From Methylococcaceae bacterium (GTDB taxonomy: Bacteria; Pseudomonadota; Gammaproteobacteria; Methylococcales; Methylomonadaceae): a stretch of 33,096 bases of DNA. A program made the translations under genes and the position numbers. The stretch's first letter is position 1; each line of letters opens with the position of its first letter. The DNA lies in NCBI GenBank assembly GCA_007280895.1, contig QYQN01000093.1, positions 1-33,096 on the forward strand, given 5' to 3'. Shown here piece after piece: positions 23,984-32,909 of the stretch. Below the pieces are notes generated by a model that searched no databases, was not told the DNA's origin, and worked only from the letters and a program-made list of their open reading frames with translations.

Positions 23984-26900
23984 TTATAATTTTTTTAGTT
24001 CTTCAGCTAATACCAAATAAGGATACAAATTAGTAGGGATAATTTGACAAATTTCGTGATGCAGATGTCGATAGCTTTGCCATGCTGTAAGATTTTCTGC
24101 TAAATGAAAATAATCACGCCAGGTTGACCTTGGCGCAAGTGCCGAACCACTTATTTTTTTACTCAAGCTTACCACGCTTAATTTCAACTCATCACACAAC
24201 AAACGATGGACTTTAGCTTCCCACTGATCTTTCACAGAAAACGTAAGCAGTGCAGTCTGAATAGTTGATAAATCTAAAAATGTCACAATCTCGTTAAAAA
24301 GAACCCATTGCTCGATAAATGGCTGCGCGGTGTCTTGGCTTAATTGGGCAATTAAAGGCAAATCTTCAGACCCATTTAGGAACTGTAGTGTGCGCTTACT
24401 ATGAGGCTGCGCGGGACGTGAAGGCAGTGCCGCTGAGTTTGTGCTGTACAAGCAATATTCAGCATAATAAGTGGCATAAACAGCCAACGTGCTCGCATCT
24501 GGATACACGTTTACCTGATGATTGATATGCCATTGGCAAAAGCCCAATAACCTATCTTCGATAACTAATAAGTCACGATAATACGCAAATATTTGATCAG
24601 CATCGTTAACATTAGCCTGTTTATGAAGTTCTGCTCGCACTGCATTAATCTCTAACGCTTGCTCATACAACACATAACTGGCGACAGCCTCCATTAATCT
24701 TGCAGACTGTTGCGTTGGGTTAAGTAATAAAAAACTACAACCCTGAGTGTTGATTATATGATTGCTTAGTAACGTTGCCTGAATGTGCTGAGCTAAAGGA
24801 TGACTCGCTAAATGTTCACGAAAAGTGTCCACCAGTTGCGTTGGGAAATAAGAGGCTAATACCTCGGCATAATAATCGGCGGGTAAAGATGCCGTATTTT
24901 GCACCAAAAAATGAGTAAGAAAACGCTTTGCCGACGCCATTAACACCGCTAATTCTGGCCGCATTAAGCAAGCGTGCCGACGCGCCCGCAGCAGCTTAGC
25001 GTGTGGAAAAGCTTCCACCGATTTGTCTAAAAAACCTGCTGTTTCAAGTAAATCAGCCACCTGCAAAAATTTCTCTAAGGCATGTTCACAACGAATTTGC
25101 TCTAACGACAAACAACGACTTTGCGCGACATTATTAGCTAAAACTAAATTGCACACTGACGCAGTCATGGATTCAAATAAGGGTTGATAATCAGCGATAA
25201 GGCCTTGTTTATGCAAAGCCATCAGCATAATTTTTAAATTAACCTCGTGATCAGAAGTATCCACGCCAGCCGAATTATCCACCGCATCGGTATTAATCCG
25301 CCCCCCTGCAAGCGCATATTCAATACGCGCTTTTTGCGTGAAGCCTAAATTAGCCCCTTCCCCAACCACCCGTGCTTTAATTTCATTCCCATTCACTCGC
25401 ACATTGTCATTGCTTCTATCCCCCACTTCTGCGTGTTTTTCTTCACTGGATTTAACATACGTGCCAATCCCACCCAGCCACAGTAAATCCACCGACGCTG
25501 TTAATAAGTAACGAATTAACGACTCGCCATCGACACTGTGATAACGAATACCCAACCAATTTTTTACTTCCTCAGATAAAACAATTTCTTTGTCATAACG
25601 AGAATACACACCGCCACCCTTAGAAATTAATTCGGGCGCGTAATCTAACCAACTAGACCCTGACAATGTGAATAAGCGTTGCCGTTCCGCAAAGGCGTGT
25701 GGAGAGGGGGTGGGATCAATAAAGATGTGTTGTCCGCTAAAGGCCGCACGTAACTGAAGGTGACGAGATAGCAGCATACCATTACCAAACACATCACCAT
25801 CCATACTACCAATGCCCAACACCGAAATCTCGTCTTGTTGAATATCCTTGCCTAGCTCATAAAAATGTCGACGAATACACTCCCAAGCACCACGCGCGGT
25901 GATACCTAAAGCTTTATGATCGTAACCCTGAGAACCACCGCTAGCAAAAGCATCATGCAACCAAAAATCATATTGATTTGCCAGTTGATTGGCACTGTCT
26001 GAAAAATGCGCGGTACCTTTATCGGCGGCGACCACTAGGTAACTATCTGGATCATCATAAATAACGGTGGTTGCCATCGCCACACCATGGGCAGTGCGAT
26101 TATCTGTTAACTCCAATAAGCCCGTGATCAAACGTAAATACGCATGCAGTCCATCCGCTTGATAATCACTAGACTGAGCATTAGACTTAACAATAAAGCC
26201 CCCTTTTGCGCCCGTTGGAATAATCAAGGCATTTTTGCTGACCTGAGTTTGCATTAATCCCAAAATTTCAGTTCTAAAATCATCGGGGCGATCTGACCAA
26301 CGAATGCCCCCACGCGCAATGCTACCTGCACGTAAATGAATACCTTCCATCTCATAGGCGTGCACATAAATTTCATAACAGGGTTTTGGCGACGGCATAT
26401 CAATGATGCCTAAACTGCTTATTTTTAGTGCAATAAAAAAATCGTTTTGCGTACAGCGTTGATGAAAATTTGATCTGACTGTGGCATCTATTAAATTAAA
26501 CAGGGTGCGTAAAATACGATCATCATTAATCTTAACGACACTGGCTAAGTGCACTGATAATTCAGTTCGTAAAGGAAAAAGAATCTGCTCTTCTCTAAAG
26601 CTGAGTACCTGCCATGCAGGATTAGGTGCAAAGCGGGCATCAAAATAATGAAATAAACACGCCGCAACCTTAGGATGATTAATTAACGCACGATAGACAC
26701 TGTCCCGAGCTGAAGAATGTCCTAACTGAAGATAATAATTACAATACGCTCTAAGTAAATCAGTGGCTTGCCATGTTAAGTTGGCAACAATGGCTAATTT
26801 ATTTAAAGCATCGTTGTCAACTTGATGGCGTAATACCGCTCTCAATCCAGTCAGTAAATAACGCTTTAAGCTAAGCCAATTAAGCGTTGGCACGGCCTCT

Positions 26901-27298
26901 ATTTTAAGCGTAAAACTTTTTATATACCCCACCCTAACGTGTTCATTTTGGGTATCAGTGCAGGTAAATTGCACTTGATCTAACACGCGCAACCCGCTAT
27001 TTTCTAATAACGGAATATATTCATCTAAATAACGCTCAGTGTTACTGTAAAAATGTAATCTAAAGACTTCTTGTGACTCAGTAATTTTGACCAGATTTAC
27101 CTGTTGAGCATTCACATCCTTTAAGGCATGCAAGGCAAGAATATCACGCACCGCATACGATGGTGCGATAAGTGTTTGATACTCTAACGTAAATAATGAA
27201 CAATACGTGTTTAAAAGCAGGTGTGCTTGCACACTGCCTAAGGCTCTTGTAGCAACACGATTGCAAGCAAGTTGCCAAGTGGTAGGTAAGGAAGTCAT
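23984..27298 (-). CDS. NAD-dependent glutamate dehydrogenase, large type but N-terminally short
   Basis: This 1104-residue protein is related to the 180-kDa class NAD-GDH that oxidises glutamate to 2-oxoglutarate. Catalytic-domain blocks: RAGSIARGGIRWSDRPDDFRTEILGLM, then NALIIPTGAKGGFIVK (about 357-370), VVAADKGTAHFSDSAN, YDHKALGITARGAWE, GIGSMDGDVFGNGMLLS (about 492-508), HIFIDPTPSPHAFAERQRLF, and LWLGGIGTYVKSS. The usual nucleotide loop reads G-D-M-S-G-D; here it is G-S-M-D-G-D. The large C-terminal helical domain is present. Typical family members have about 1600 residues; roughly the first 480-500, carrying the ACT-like regulatory domains, are missing and are not encoded upstream. The ATG overlaps the HATPase stop as ATGA, so the short form looks genuine. 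Regulation probably differs from the classic enzyme. Confidence 0.93.
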   Translation of the reverse strand: MTSLPTTWQLACNRVATRALGSVQAHLLLNTYCSLFTLEYQTLIAPSYAVRDILALHALKDVNAQQVNLVKITESQEVFRLHFYSNTERYLDEYIPLLENSGLRVLDQVQFTCTDTQNEHVRVGYIKSFTLKIEAVPTLNWLSLKRYLLTGLRAVLRHQVDNDALNKLAIVANLTWQATDLLRAYCNYYLQLGHSSARDSVYRALINHPKVAACLFHYFDARFAPNPAWQVLSFREEQILFPLRTELSVHLASVVKINDDRILRTLFNLIDATVRSNFHQRCTQNDFFIALKISSLGIIDMPSPKPCYEIYVHAYEMEGIHLRAGSIARGGIRWSDRPDDFRTEILGLMQTQVSKNALIIPTGAKGGFIVKSNAQSSDYQADGLHAYLRLITGLLELTDNRTAHGVAMATTVIYDDPDSYLVVAADKGTAHFSDSANQLANQYDFWLHDAFASGGSQGYDHKALGITARGAWECIRRHFYELGKDIQQDEISVLGIGSMDGDVFGNGMLLSRHLQLRAAFSGQHIFIDPTPSPHAFAERQRLFTLSGSSWLDYAPELISKGGGVYSRYDKEIVLSEEVKNWLGIRYHSVDGESLIRYLLTASVDLLWLGGIGTYVKSSEEKHAEVGDRSNDNVRVNGNEIKARVVGEGANLGFTQKARIEYALAGGRINTDAVDNSAGVDTSDHEVNLKIMLMALHKQGLIADYQPLFESMTASVCNLVLANNVAQSRCLSLEQIRCEHALEKFLQVADLLETAGFLDKSVEAFPHAKLLRARRHACLMRPELAVLMASAKRFLTHFLVQNTASLPADYYAEVLASYFPTQLVDTFREHLASHPLAQHIQATLLSNHIINTQGCSFLLLNPTQQSARLMEAVASYVLYEQALEINAVRAELHKQANVNDADQIFAYYRDLLVIEDRLLGFCQWHINHQVNVYPDASTLAVYATYYAEYCLYSTNSAALPSRPAQPHSKRTLQFLNGSEDLPLIAQLSQDTAQPFIEQWVLFNEIVTFLDLSTIQTALLTFSVKDQWEAKVHRLLCDELKLSVVSLSKKISGSALAPRSTWRDYFHLAENLTAWQSYRHLHHEICQIIPTNLYPYLVLAEELKKL

Positions 27299-27720
27299 GA
27301 TAATTTTTTACTGATTGCTAAGATATTAACATCCGGAGTAATGGTATAACTTACTGAGTCCATATACGTTTTTATAAAAAAAAGCCCCATACCCGTTTCT
27401 TGTGGATTTGCGAAATCTAAGGGCTCTATGTTTTTTAAATCAAAGCCTTGACCATGATCAAATACCTTGATGATTAATTCATTTTCTTCAATTTGAATAA
27501 GTATCCTTACTGTTTCTTTAAGCGAATTGGTTTTAGCATGCTTAATAGCATTCGCTGTCGCCTCAGTGAGGACTAAATTTAAATCATATGCAAGCTGCAC
27601 TTTATCACCCGCATAAGTATCCAATTCATTAGCAATGCGCTCCCCGATATGCCCAATTAAACTTAAGTATCTGGTTTGCGTTGGAATAATCACATCAACC
27701 TGAAAAACGGGTATGCCCAT
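27295..27720 (-). CDS. RsbW/SpoIIAB-type serine kinase-like HATPase (anti-sigma factor family)
   Basis: This is a 141-residue HATPase_c_2 protein. The N-box is LVLTEATANAIKHA (Glu53, Asn57), the G1 box is VFDHGQGFD (Asp88, Gly90, Gly92) and the G2 box is GMGLFFIKTYMD (110-121). These are the ATP-binding features of anti-sigma factor kinases that phosphorylate STAS partners. The upstream STAS gene, 8 bp away, is the expected antagonist. There is no sigma factor gene nearby, so the target may be another protein. The Shine-Dalgarno is GGGGGTG before the ATG at 27720. The stop overlaps the glutamate dehydrogenase start by 4 bp (ATGA). Confidence 0.92.
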   Translation of the reverse strand: MGIPVFQVDVIIPTQTRYLSLIGHIGERIANELDTYAGDKVQLAYDLNLVLTEATANAIKHAKTNSLKETVRILIQIEENELIIKVFDHGQGFDLKNIEPLDFANPQETGMGLFFIKTYMDSVSYTITPDVNILAISKKLS

Positions 27721-27728
27721 AACACCCC

Positions 27729-28067
27729 CTACTGATGATGAGCTAGAATATCGTCTAACTCGGCATAAATATCAAACACTTGAGTTAAACGCGTTAGTTC
27801 AAACATAGCGAGCACCTGCGCTTGTACATGAACTAACATCAATCGCCCATGACCAGCATTAATTTTTTTATAAGCCGCTAACAACGCCCCTAAGCCCGAA
27901 CTATCAATAAAACGTACCTGCGCCAACTGCACAATAAGATGGGTATTACCTTGCTCAATTTTATGCAAAAGTGCTTCTTTTAAATCACCAGAATTATGTG
28001 CATCAATACGCTCCTCATCAATGATGACTATTTCATATTCTTGTTTGGTTTCGTAGCGCAATTTCAT
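27729..28067 (-). CDS. STAS-domain anti-sigma factor antagonist
   Basis: This is a 112-residue single STAS domain, of the SpoIIAA/RsbV type. The phosphorylation loop is VRFIDSSGLGALLAAYK, with Ser57 (second Ser of DSSG) as the expected phosphoacceptor. The length matches stand-alone antagonists. It is the first gene of an operon with the HATPase and glutamate dehydrogenase. The ribosome-binding site AAGGAG before AATATG is excellent. A TTGACA on the minus strand (28128-28123) is a plausible -35, but the matching -10 is weak. It probably binds the neighbouring HATPase in a partner switch controlled by its phosphorylation. Confidence 0.93.
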   Translation of the reverse strand: MKLRYETKQEYEIVIIDEERIDAHNSGDLKEALLHKIEQGNTHLIVQLAQVRFIDSSGLGALLAAYKKINAGHGRLMLVHVQAQVLAMFELTRLTQVFDIYAELDDILAHHQ

Positions 28068-28212
28068 ATTATCTCCTTAAATCCTCGCGTAGTTAATGGT
28101 AATCTCCACGAACTTATGTGCCTGTCAAGCCAAAAAGTCCAGTATTTTTGCAGATCACTGCTAACATTTTTGATAAATTTAAACGAATTTAAGCAATTGT
28201 TTGTCCTTAGGC

Positions 28213-28299
28213 TATAATTATTCACTGGATTGCAGGTAACTATTCAGCCTAATTTTTTTAAAATGCCCCAAAAAGGCAGGTGAATAGTTAGCTAACCTG
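28213..28299 (+). promoter_or_regulatory. -10 element and long interrupted inverted repeat in the divergent spacer
   Basis: A perfect TATAAT (28213-28218) has no good -35 partner. Just downstream, TAACTATTCA (28237-28246) is the exact reverse complement of TGAATAGTTA (28281-28290), and CAGGT (28233-28237) can pair with ACCTG (28295-28299) over a 5-nt bulge. The 34-nt interior includes TGCC-ccaaaaa-GGCA. If transcription starts near 28225, this is a stem in the 5' UTR of the response-regulator gene; otherwise it could be an operator. It does not match c-di-GMP riboswitch consensus. Confidence 0.5.
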
Positions 28300-28351
28300 T
28301 TAGGTGTAATTTTTATTATATTTGCTTGCTTTATTTCACGAGTATCAAAGA

Positions 28352-30592
28352 ATGACTTTAGACAATGATGAATTTGTTTTTTCCGATGAATTACCTATCA
28401 TCGATGATGACGGCTCTGAACAATTAGATTTTTGGAAAATCCTCATTGTTGACGATGATCACGATGTGCATCTTGCTACTAAACATGCTTTGCAAAACAT
28501 AGATCTCATTGGCAAAATTCCACTCTTTCTTAATGCCTACTCAACCGCTGATTGCCTTGAGTTACTGTCCGAACACTCTGATATTGCAGTGATCTTACTT
28601 GATGTTGTGATGGAGGCAGAAGATTCTGGCTTGCAATTAGTGGGCATTATTCGCAACCAATTAAAGCTTAAATTTCCCCGCATCATTTTACGCACAGGAC
28701 AACCAGGTTACGCTCCAGAACTTGATGCAGTGCGTGATTACGACATCAACGATTACAAAACTAAAACAGAATTAACCCGTAATAAACTATTTATCACGGT
28801 GTTATCTGCTATTCGTAGTTACGATCAAATCATTCGCATGGAATCCAGTCGTGTAGGCTTAGAACAAATCGTTCATGGTTCACGAGAATTAATTGCAGAA
28901 ACTGGCTTACAACATTTTGCCAGCGGAGTTATTCGCCAATTAGCTGCAATATTAGGTATTAATCCTGAAGGCTTATTATGTGCGCAATCAACATTAAATG
29001 AAGTCTCAGCCGCCACTGATTATGTCATCATCGCCGCAGCAGGACGCTTTCAAAGTCTTATTCAACGCCGCTTAAATGAAATTGATGACAGTATTATTAG
29101 AGATGGATTAGCCCATTGCTTAACGCATCACGAACATCTCTTCGCTAAAGAATATCTGGTTTTATATTTTCCCATACGTGACAACAAACATTTTGCTGTG
29201 TTTGTTAAATCCAATAAATCACCCAATCATTTAAACCAAGAGTTGCTTAAAGTTTTTTGTAGCAATGTCTCCGTGTGCGCAGAAAACATTCATCTTATTG
29301 CCCGCTTAAAAGATTTTGCCTACTTTGATCGGCTCGTTAACTTACCCAATCGAACCGCTTTTATTGAAGCGATTAATGACTGCTTTAAATCTGGCAATGC
29401 TGAGGAGTACAGCGTGATGCAAATTGATATTGATCAATTTGCTGAAATTAACAATGCCTTCGGCTATCACTACGGCGATCGGTTACTGGAAGCATTAGCC
29501 TATCGCTTACATGATAATTTTGGTAAGCAATGTCTGATTGCAAGAATTTCTGGCGATGCCTTTGGAATGTTAGGTAAAACGACCGATTTACAAGCTCATT
29601 TAATTCGTCCTTATTTTGAAAAAAACTTCCGTATTGAAGATATGAATCATGTTGTGCCGATTAGTACTGGTATCGTACATTTACGTGACTCTCATTCAGA
29701 TGGTCAATCGGTCTTAAAAAATGCCAGTATTGCGCGTAAATTAGCGAAAGAATCAGGCCTTAACAGCGACGCTTGCTATACCAATGATATTGGTTTTAAA
29801 GCCAAAGAACGAACTCATTTACTACACCAATTATTGGTTGATTTTGAACAAGGCCTCTTATTCCCTTTATTTCAACCACAAATTAATATGCACACCAAAC
29901 GTGTGATTGGCTGTGAAGCTTTAATGCGCTGGCGTACGAAAGAAGGTGAATTTATTTCACCTGATCGCTTTATTCCGCTCGCCGAAAAATCAGGCTTAAT
30001 CGTACCTATGGGTTTATGGATTTTGCGCGAATCTATTAAGCTTGCTCAACAGCTTGAAGCTGAGGGTTGGGAAGACATTACCGTATCAGTAAATGTGTCT
30101 GTAGTTCAATTTCGTATGCCTGGCTTTCTTGCTAGTGTTAAACAATGCTTACTAGACAGTGCCGTTAATCCTCGCCTAATAGAATTAGAAATCACCGAAT
30201 CTGTGGCAATGATGGATCAATCCTTGGTTGAACATACCTTACGAGAAATCAGAGCATTAGGGTTAAGCATTGCTATTGATGACTTTGGCACTGGCTTTTC
30301 GTGTTTATCTTATTTAGAAAGTTTGCCCGTTGATCGCGTTAAAATTGATCGCTCTTTTATCATGACCATATCTAAAGAAAACGATGAAGCTAGAATTGCT
30401 GATCTTGTTATACGCTTAAGCAAAAGCTTGGGGATTAGGGTTATTGCCGAAGGTGTTGAAAATGAATTTCAAGCACATCGCCTATTGTCCTTGGGTTGTC
30501 AGGAGGCGCAAGGTTACTTGTACGCCAAACCTATGACTGCAACGGATTTAAAAAGCTGGCTACACGCTTGGGTAAGCAGTACTCCACGTTAA
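28352..30592 (+). CDS. Response regulator with DUF3369, degenerate GGDEF and EAL domains (c-di-GMP phosphodiesterase)
   Basis: From the ATG at 28352 this is a 746-residue soluble protein; a TTG at 28322 would add 10 residues. The receiver domain (about 28-155) has the acidic pair in LIVDDDHDVH, phosphoacceptor Asp84 in ILLDVVME, Thr in LRTGQPG and Lys in DYKTK. DUF3369 (about 160-310) is recognisable from VGLEQIVHGSRELIAETGLQ. The GGDEF domain (about 315-475) reads ISGDAFG at the active site, so cyclase activity is unlikely. The EAL domain (about 497-735) keeps CEALMRW, NVSVVQF, LEITES, IDDFGTGFS, VKIDRSF and AEGVEN, so it should hydrolyse c-di-GMP. The kinase gene follows after 60 bp. Confidence 0.93.
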   Translation: MTLDNDEFVFSDELPIIDDDGSEQLDFWKILIVDDDHDVHLATKHALQNIDLIGKIPLFLNAYSTADCLELLSEHSDIAVILLDVVMEAEDSGLQLVGIIRNQLKLKFPRIILRTGQPGYAPELDAVRDYDINDYKTKTELTRNKLFITVLSAIRSYDQIIRMESSRVGLEQIVHGSRELIAETGLQHFASGVIRQLAAILGINPEGLLCAQSTLNEVSAATDYVIIAAAGRFQSLIQRRLNEIDDSIIRDGLAHCLTHHEHLFAKEYLVLYFPIRDNKHFAVFVKSNKSPNHLNQELLKVFCSNVSVCAENIHLIARLKDFAYFDRLVNLPNRTAFIEAINDCFKSGNAEEYSVMQIDIDQFAEINNAFGYHYGDRLLEALAYRLHDNFGKQCLIARISGDAFGMLGKTTDLQAHLIRPYFEKNFRIEDMNHVVPISTGIVHLRDSHSDGQSVLKNASIARKLAKESGLNSDACYTNDIGFKAKERTHLLHQLLVDFEQGLLFPLFQPQINMHTKRVIGCEALMRWRTKEGEFISPDRFIPLAEKSGLIVPMGLWILRESIKLAQQLEAEGWEDITVSVNVSVVQFRMPGFLASVKQCLLDSAVNPRLIELEITESVAMMDQSLVEHTLREIRALGLSIAIDDFGTGFSCLSYLESLPVDRVKIDRSFIMTISKENDEARIADLVIRLSKSLGIRVIAEGVENEFQAHRLLSLGCQEAQGYLYAKPMTATDLKSWLHAWVSSTPR

Positions 30593-30652
30593 GCTCTCAC
30601 TCACTGCGCAGTTAAACACGGCTACGTATTATTTTATCTCTCCACACCCACA

Positions 30653-31966
30653 ATGACTTTAGCCACGACAGACGCAGATTTAAGCAACAGTGAAGCTTTT
30701 AGCAATGCTTTGTACATGCAATCGCATATCTCTTTGGGTGTGCTAGACGCTTATTTAGGTTCATTTATTGAATGTAATGTAGCAACACTTCAAGCCCATG
30801 GCTTTACCGATCGGGAAGCTTTTTTATCAAAAACTTTTGTAGACTTGTCACCTGAGTATCAGCGCGATGGCAGTTTATCAGCTGAGAGCTTTCCTCATCG
30901 TTTGCACCAAGCACTTGCTGAAAGCATGGTAATCTTTGAATGGCTGCATCAACGTCCCGATGGGAGCGTGTGGGATGCTGAAGTACAATTAATAAAATTT
31001 AACGCTGGATGTCGACCTTTCTTGCACTTTAGCCTGCGCGACATTTCCCTTAAAAAATTAATCGAAGAAGAAAACAGACAGCTTAATAGTGAGTTAGAAC
31101 AACACATTGAAGAACAACGCCGCAGTGAAATAGGTGAAGCAAATCGCCAGTTAAATGAAACCTTAGTGGCCTTAAAAAACACCCAAGCTAGTTTAGTACG
31201 CAGTGAAAAATTAGCCTCGCTAGGTTCACTGGTTGCGGGTATTGCCCATGAACTCAACACCCCTTTAGGCAATAGCTTTACGGTGGCAACCTCGCTTTCT
31301 GACGCAACAAAAGAATTTTTAAAAGAAGTAAACAGTGGTCAACTTAGACGCTCGGTGTTAACGCACTATCTTGAACAAACCGAACAAGCAACGGATTTGA
31401 TTTATAGAAACTTATCTCGGGCTAATGAGCTAATCACCCATTTTAAACAAATCGCCGTTGATCAAACTAGCGAACATCGTCGGCAATTTAACTTGAAAAC
31501 ATATATTCAGGAACTGATGCTTACCTTACAGCCACAGTTTAAACATACTCGGTGTACGGTGGTTATTGATATTCCTGACGCCATTATTCTTAATAGTTAT
31601 CCTGGGCCATTAGGGCAAGTGATAACTAATTTAACCTTGAATGCACTCATTCATGGCTTTGAAGATAATCCAGACGGGGTTATTCAGCTTACCGCTAAAC
31701 CGATTGATGATCATTCTGTATTAATTACTTTATCCGATAACGGCAGTGGCATTGATGAACAGAATTTAGCCAAAATTTTTGATCCTTTCTTCACTACTCG
31801 TTTGGGTAAAGGCGGCAGTGGTTTAGGTTTACATATTGTGTACAGCAATGTGCATCAGTTATTAAATGGCACTATTGAAGTAACCAGTAAGCGTCATTGT
31901 GGGACTACTTTTACACTTATTATTCCACTTGTTGCCAGTACAGTCCCCCACGCAACAGCAAGCTAA
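30653..31966 (+). CDS. Soluble PAS-domain sensor histidine kinase
   Basis: This is a 437-residue cytosolic kinase without membrane segments. A PAS domain (about 15-135, with VLDAYLGSFIECN and VQLIKF...LHFSLRDIS) is followed by a coiled coil (about 135-187). The dimerisation domain has the phosphoacceptor His199 in GSLVAGIAHELNTPLGNS. The ATPase domain has N-box NLTLNALIHGF, G1 DNGSGID, F-box FDPFFTTR and G2 GGSGLGLHIVY. It is probably the partner of the DUF3369 response regulator immediately upstream on the same strand. The signal sensed is unknown. The ATG has no good Shine-Dalgarno. Its stop is 10 bp from that of convergent rimK. Confidence 0.93.
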   Translation: MTLATTDADLSNSEAFSNALYMQSHISLGVLDAYLGSFIECNVATLQAHGFTDREAFLSKTFVDLSPEYQRDGSLSAESFPHRLHQALAESMVIFEWLHQRPDGSVWDAEVQLIKFNAGCRPFLHFSLRDISLKKLIEEENRQLNSELEQHIEEQRRSEIGEANRQLNETLVALKNTQASLVRSEKLASLGSLVAGIAHELNTPLGNSFTVATSLSDATKEFLKEVNSGQLRRSVLTHYLEQTEQATDLIYRNLSRANELITHFKQIAVDQTSEHRRQFNLKTYIQELMLTLQPQFKHTRCTVVIDIPDAIILNSYPGPLGQVITNLTLNALIHGFEDNPDGVIQLTAKPIDDHSVLITLSDNGSGIDEQNLAKIFDPFFTTRLGKGGSGLGLHIVYSNVHQLLNGTIEVTSKRHCGTTFTLIIPLVASTVPHATAS

Positions 31967-31976
31967 GTTCCTTACC

Positions 31977-32909
31977 CTAGCCTTTTCCTCGTGTCCGTGT
32001 TTTAGAGTGCGCTTTATCTTTGGCGGTTTCTAGGGTTTCAAAACGTTTTTCAATGAATTGAATAATTAAATCAGCAATGTTTTTTTCACTTGCCGCCTCT
32101 ATACCTCGTAAACCTGGAGATGAATTAACTTCCATAATAACGGGGCCATGATTGGAGCGTAACATATCAACCCCACACACATTTAAACCCATAATCTTTG
32201 CTGCCCTGACGGCAGTTGAGCGCTCTTCTGGTGTTAAGCGTACAATCGATGCTGAACCACCTCGATGCAAATTGGATCTAAATTCACCTTCGGCACCTTG
32301 CCTTTTCATTGCCGCCACAACTTTATCACCCACCACAAAACAACGAATATCGCTACCGCCCGCTTCTTTAATAAACTCTTGCACCATGATATTGGCTTTC
32401 AAGCCCATAAAAGCCTGAATGACACTTTCTGCGGCATTATAGGTTTCTGCTAACACCACCCCAATTCCTTGGGTTCCTTCCAAAAGCTTAATCACTAAGG
32501 GTGCGCCGCCCACTTGATTAATTAAATCAGCAATATCATCAGGATTATTGGCAAAGCCCGTTACTGGCAAACCAATACCTTTTCTAGCTAATAATTGCGT
32601 AGAACGCAATTTGTCACGTGAACGCGATATTGCCACCGATTCATTAAGAGGCATGACATTCATCATTTCAAACTGCCTTAAAACTGCCGTACCATAAAAA
32701 GTAACTGAAGCACCAATACGCGGAATAACTGCATCAAAATCAGTTAAATCTTCACCTCGATAATGAATGGATGGATTATGAGAGGTGATATTCATGTAAC
32801 AACGCAGTACATCTAACACCCGAACATCATGTCCACGACTTTCAGCAGCCTCAACCAAGCGAGTTGTTGAATATAATTTAGCATTACGCGATAGGATAGC
32901 GATTTTCAT
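31977..32909 (-). CDS. rimK: Ribosomal protein S6--L-glutamate ligase RimK
   Basis: This is a 310-residue ATP-grasp enzyme that adds glutamates to the C-terminus of ribosomal protein S6. N-terminal [18 protein letters not shown] and [21 protein letters not shown] are highly conserved in RimK. ATP-grasp features are [53 protein letters not shown] and [15 protein letters not shown]. coli RimK has 300 residues; the extra length is a basic C-terminal tail ([12 protein letters not shown]). The ATG at 32909 has GAGAAG upstream. In Pseudomonas RimK activity has been tied to c-di-GMP and an EAL protein, so the EAL regulator two genes away is suggestive. No rimB is visible before the window ends. Confidence 0.96.
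   Translation of the reverse strand: MKIAILSRNAKLYSTTRLVEAAESRGHDVRVLDVLRCYMNITSHNPSIHYRGEDLTDFDAVIPRIGASVTFYGTAVLRQFEMMNVMPLNESVAISRSRDKLRSTQLLARKGIGLPVTGFANNPDDIADLINQVGGAPLVIKLLEGTQGIGVVLAETYNAAESVIQAFMGLKANIMVQEFIKEAGGSDIRCFVVGDKVVAAMKRQGAEGEFRSNLHRGGSASIVRLTPEERSTAVRAAKIMGLNVCGVDMLRSNHGPVIMEVNSSPGLRGIEAASEKNIADLIIQFIEKRFETLETAKDKAHSKTRTRGKG

Noticed and set aside
24319-24525. 68-codon plus-strand frame inside the glutamate dehydrogenase gene
   Set aside because: Antisense shadow of a long conserved coding region.
27996-28217. 73-codon plus-strand frame overlapping the STAS gene start
   Set aside because: It lies antisense to the 5' end and leader of the STAS gene and has no ribosome-binding site or family resemblance.
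28213-28321. c-di-GMP riboswitch before the EAL-protein gene
   Set aside because: The structured leader lacks the conserved GEMM core sequences; only a plain inverted repeat is present.
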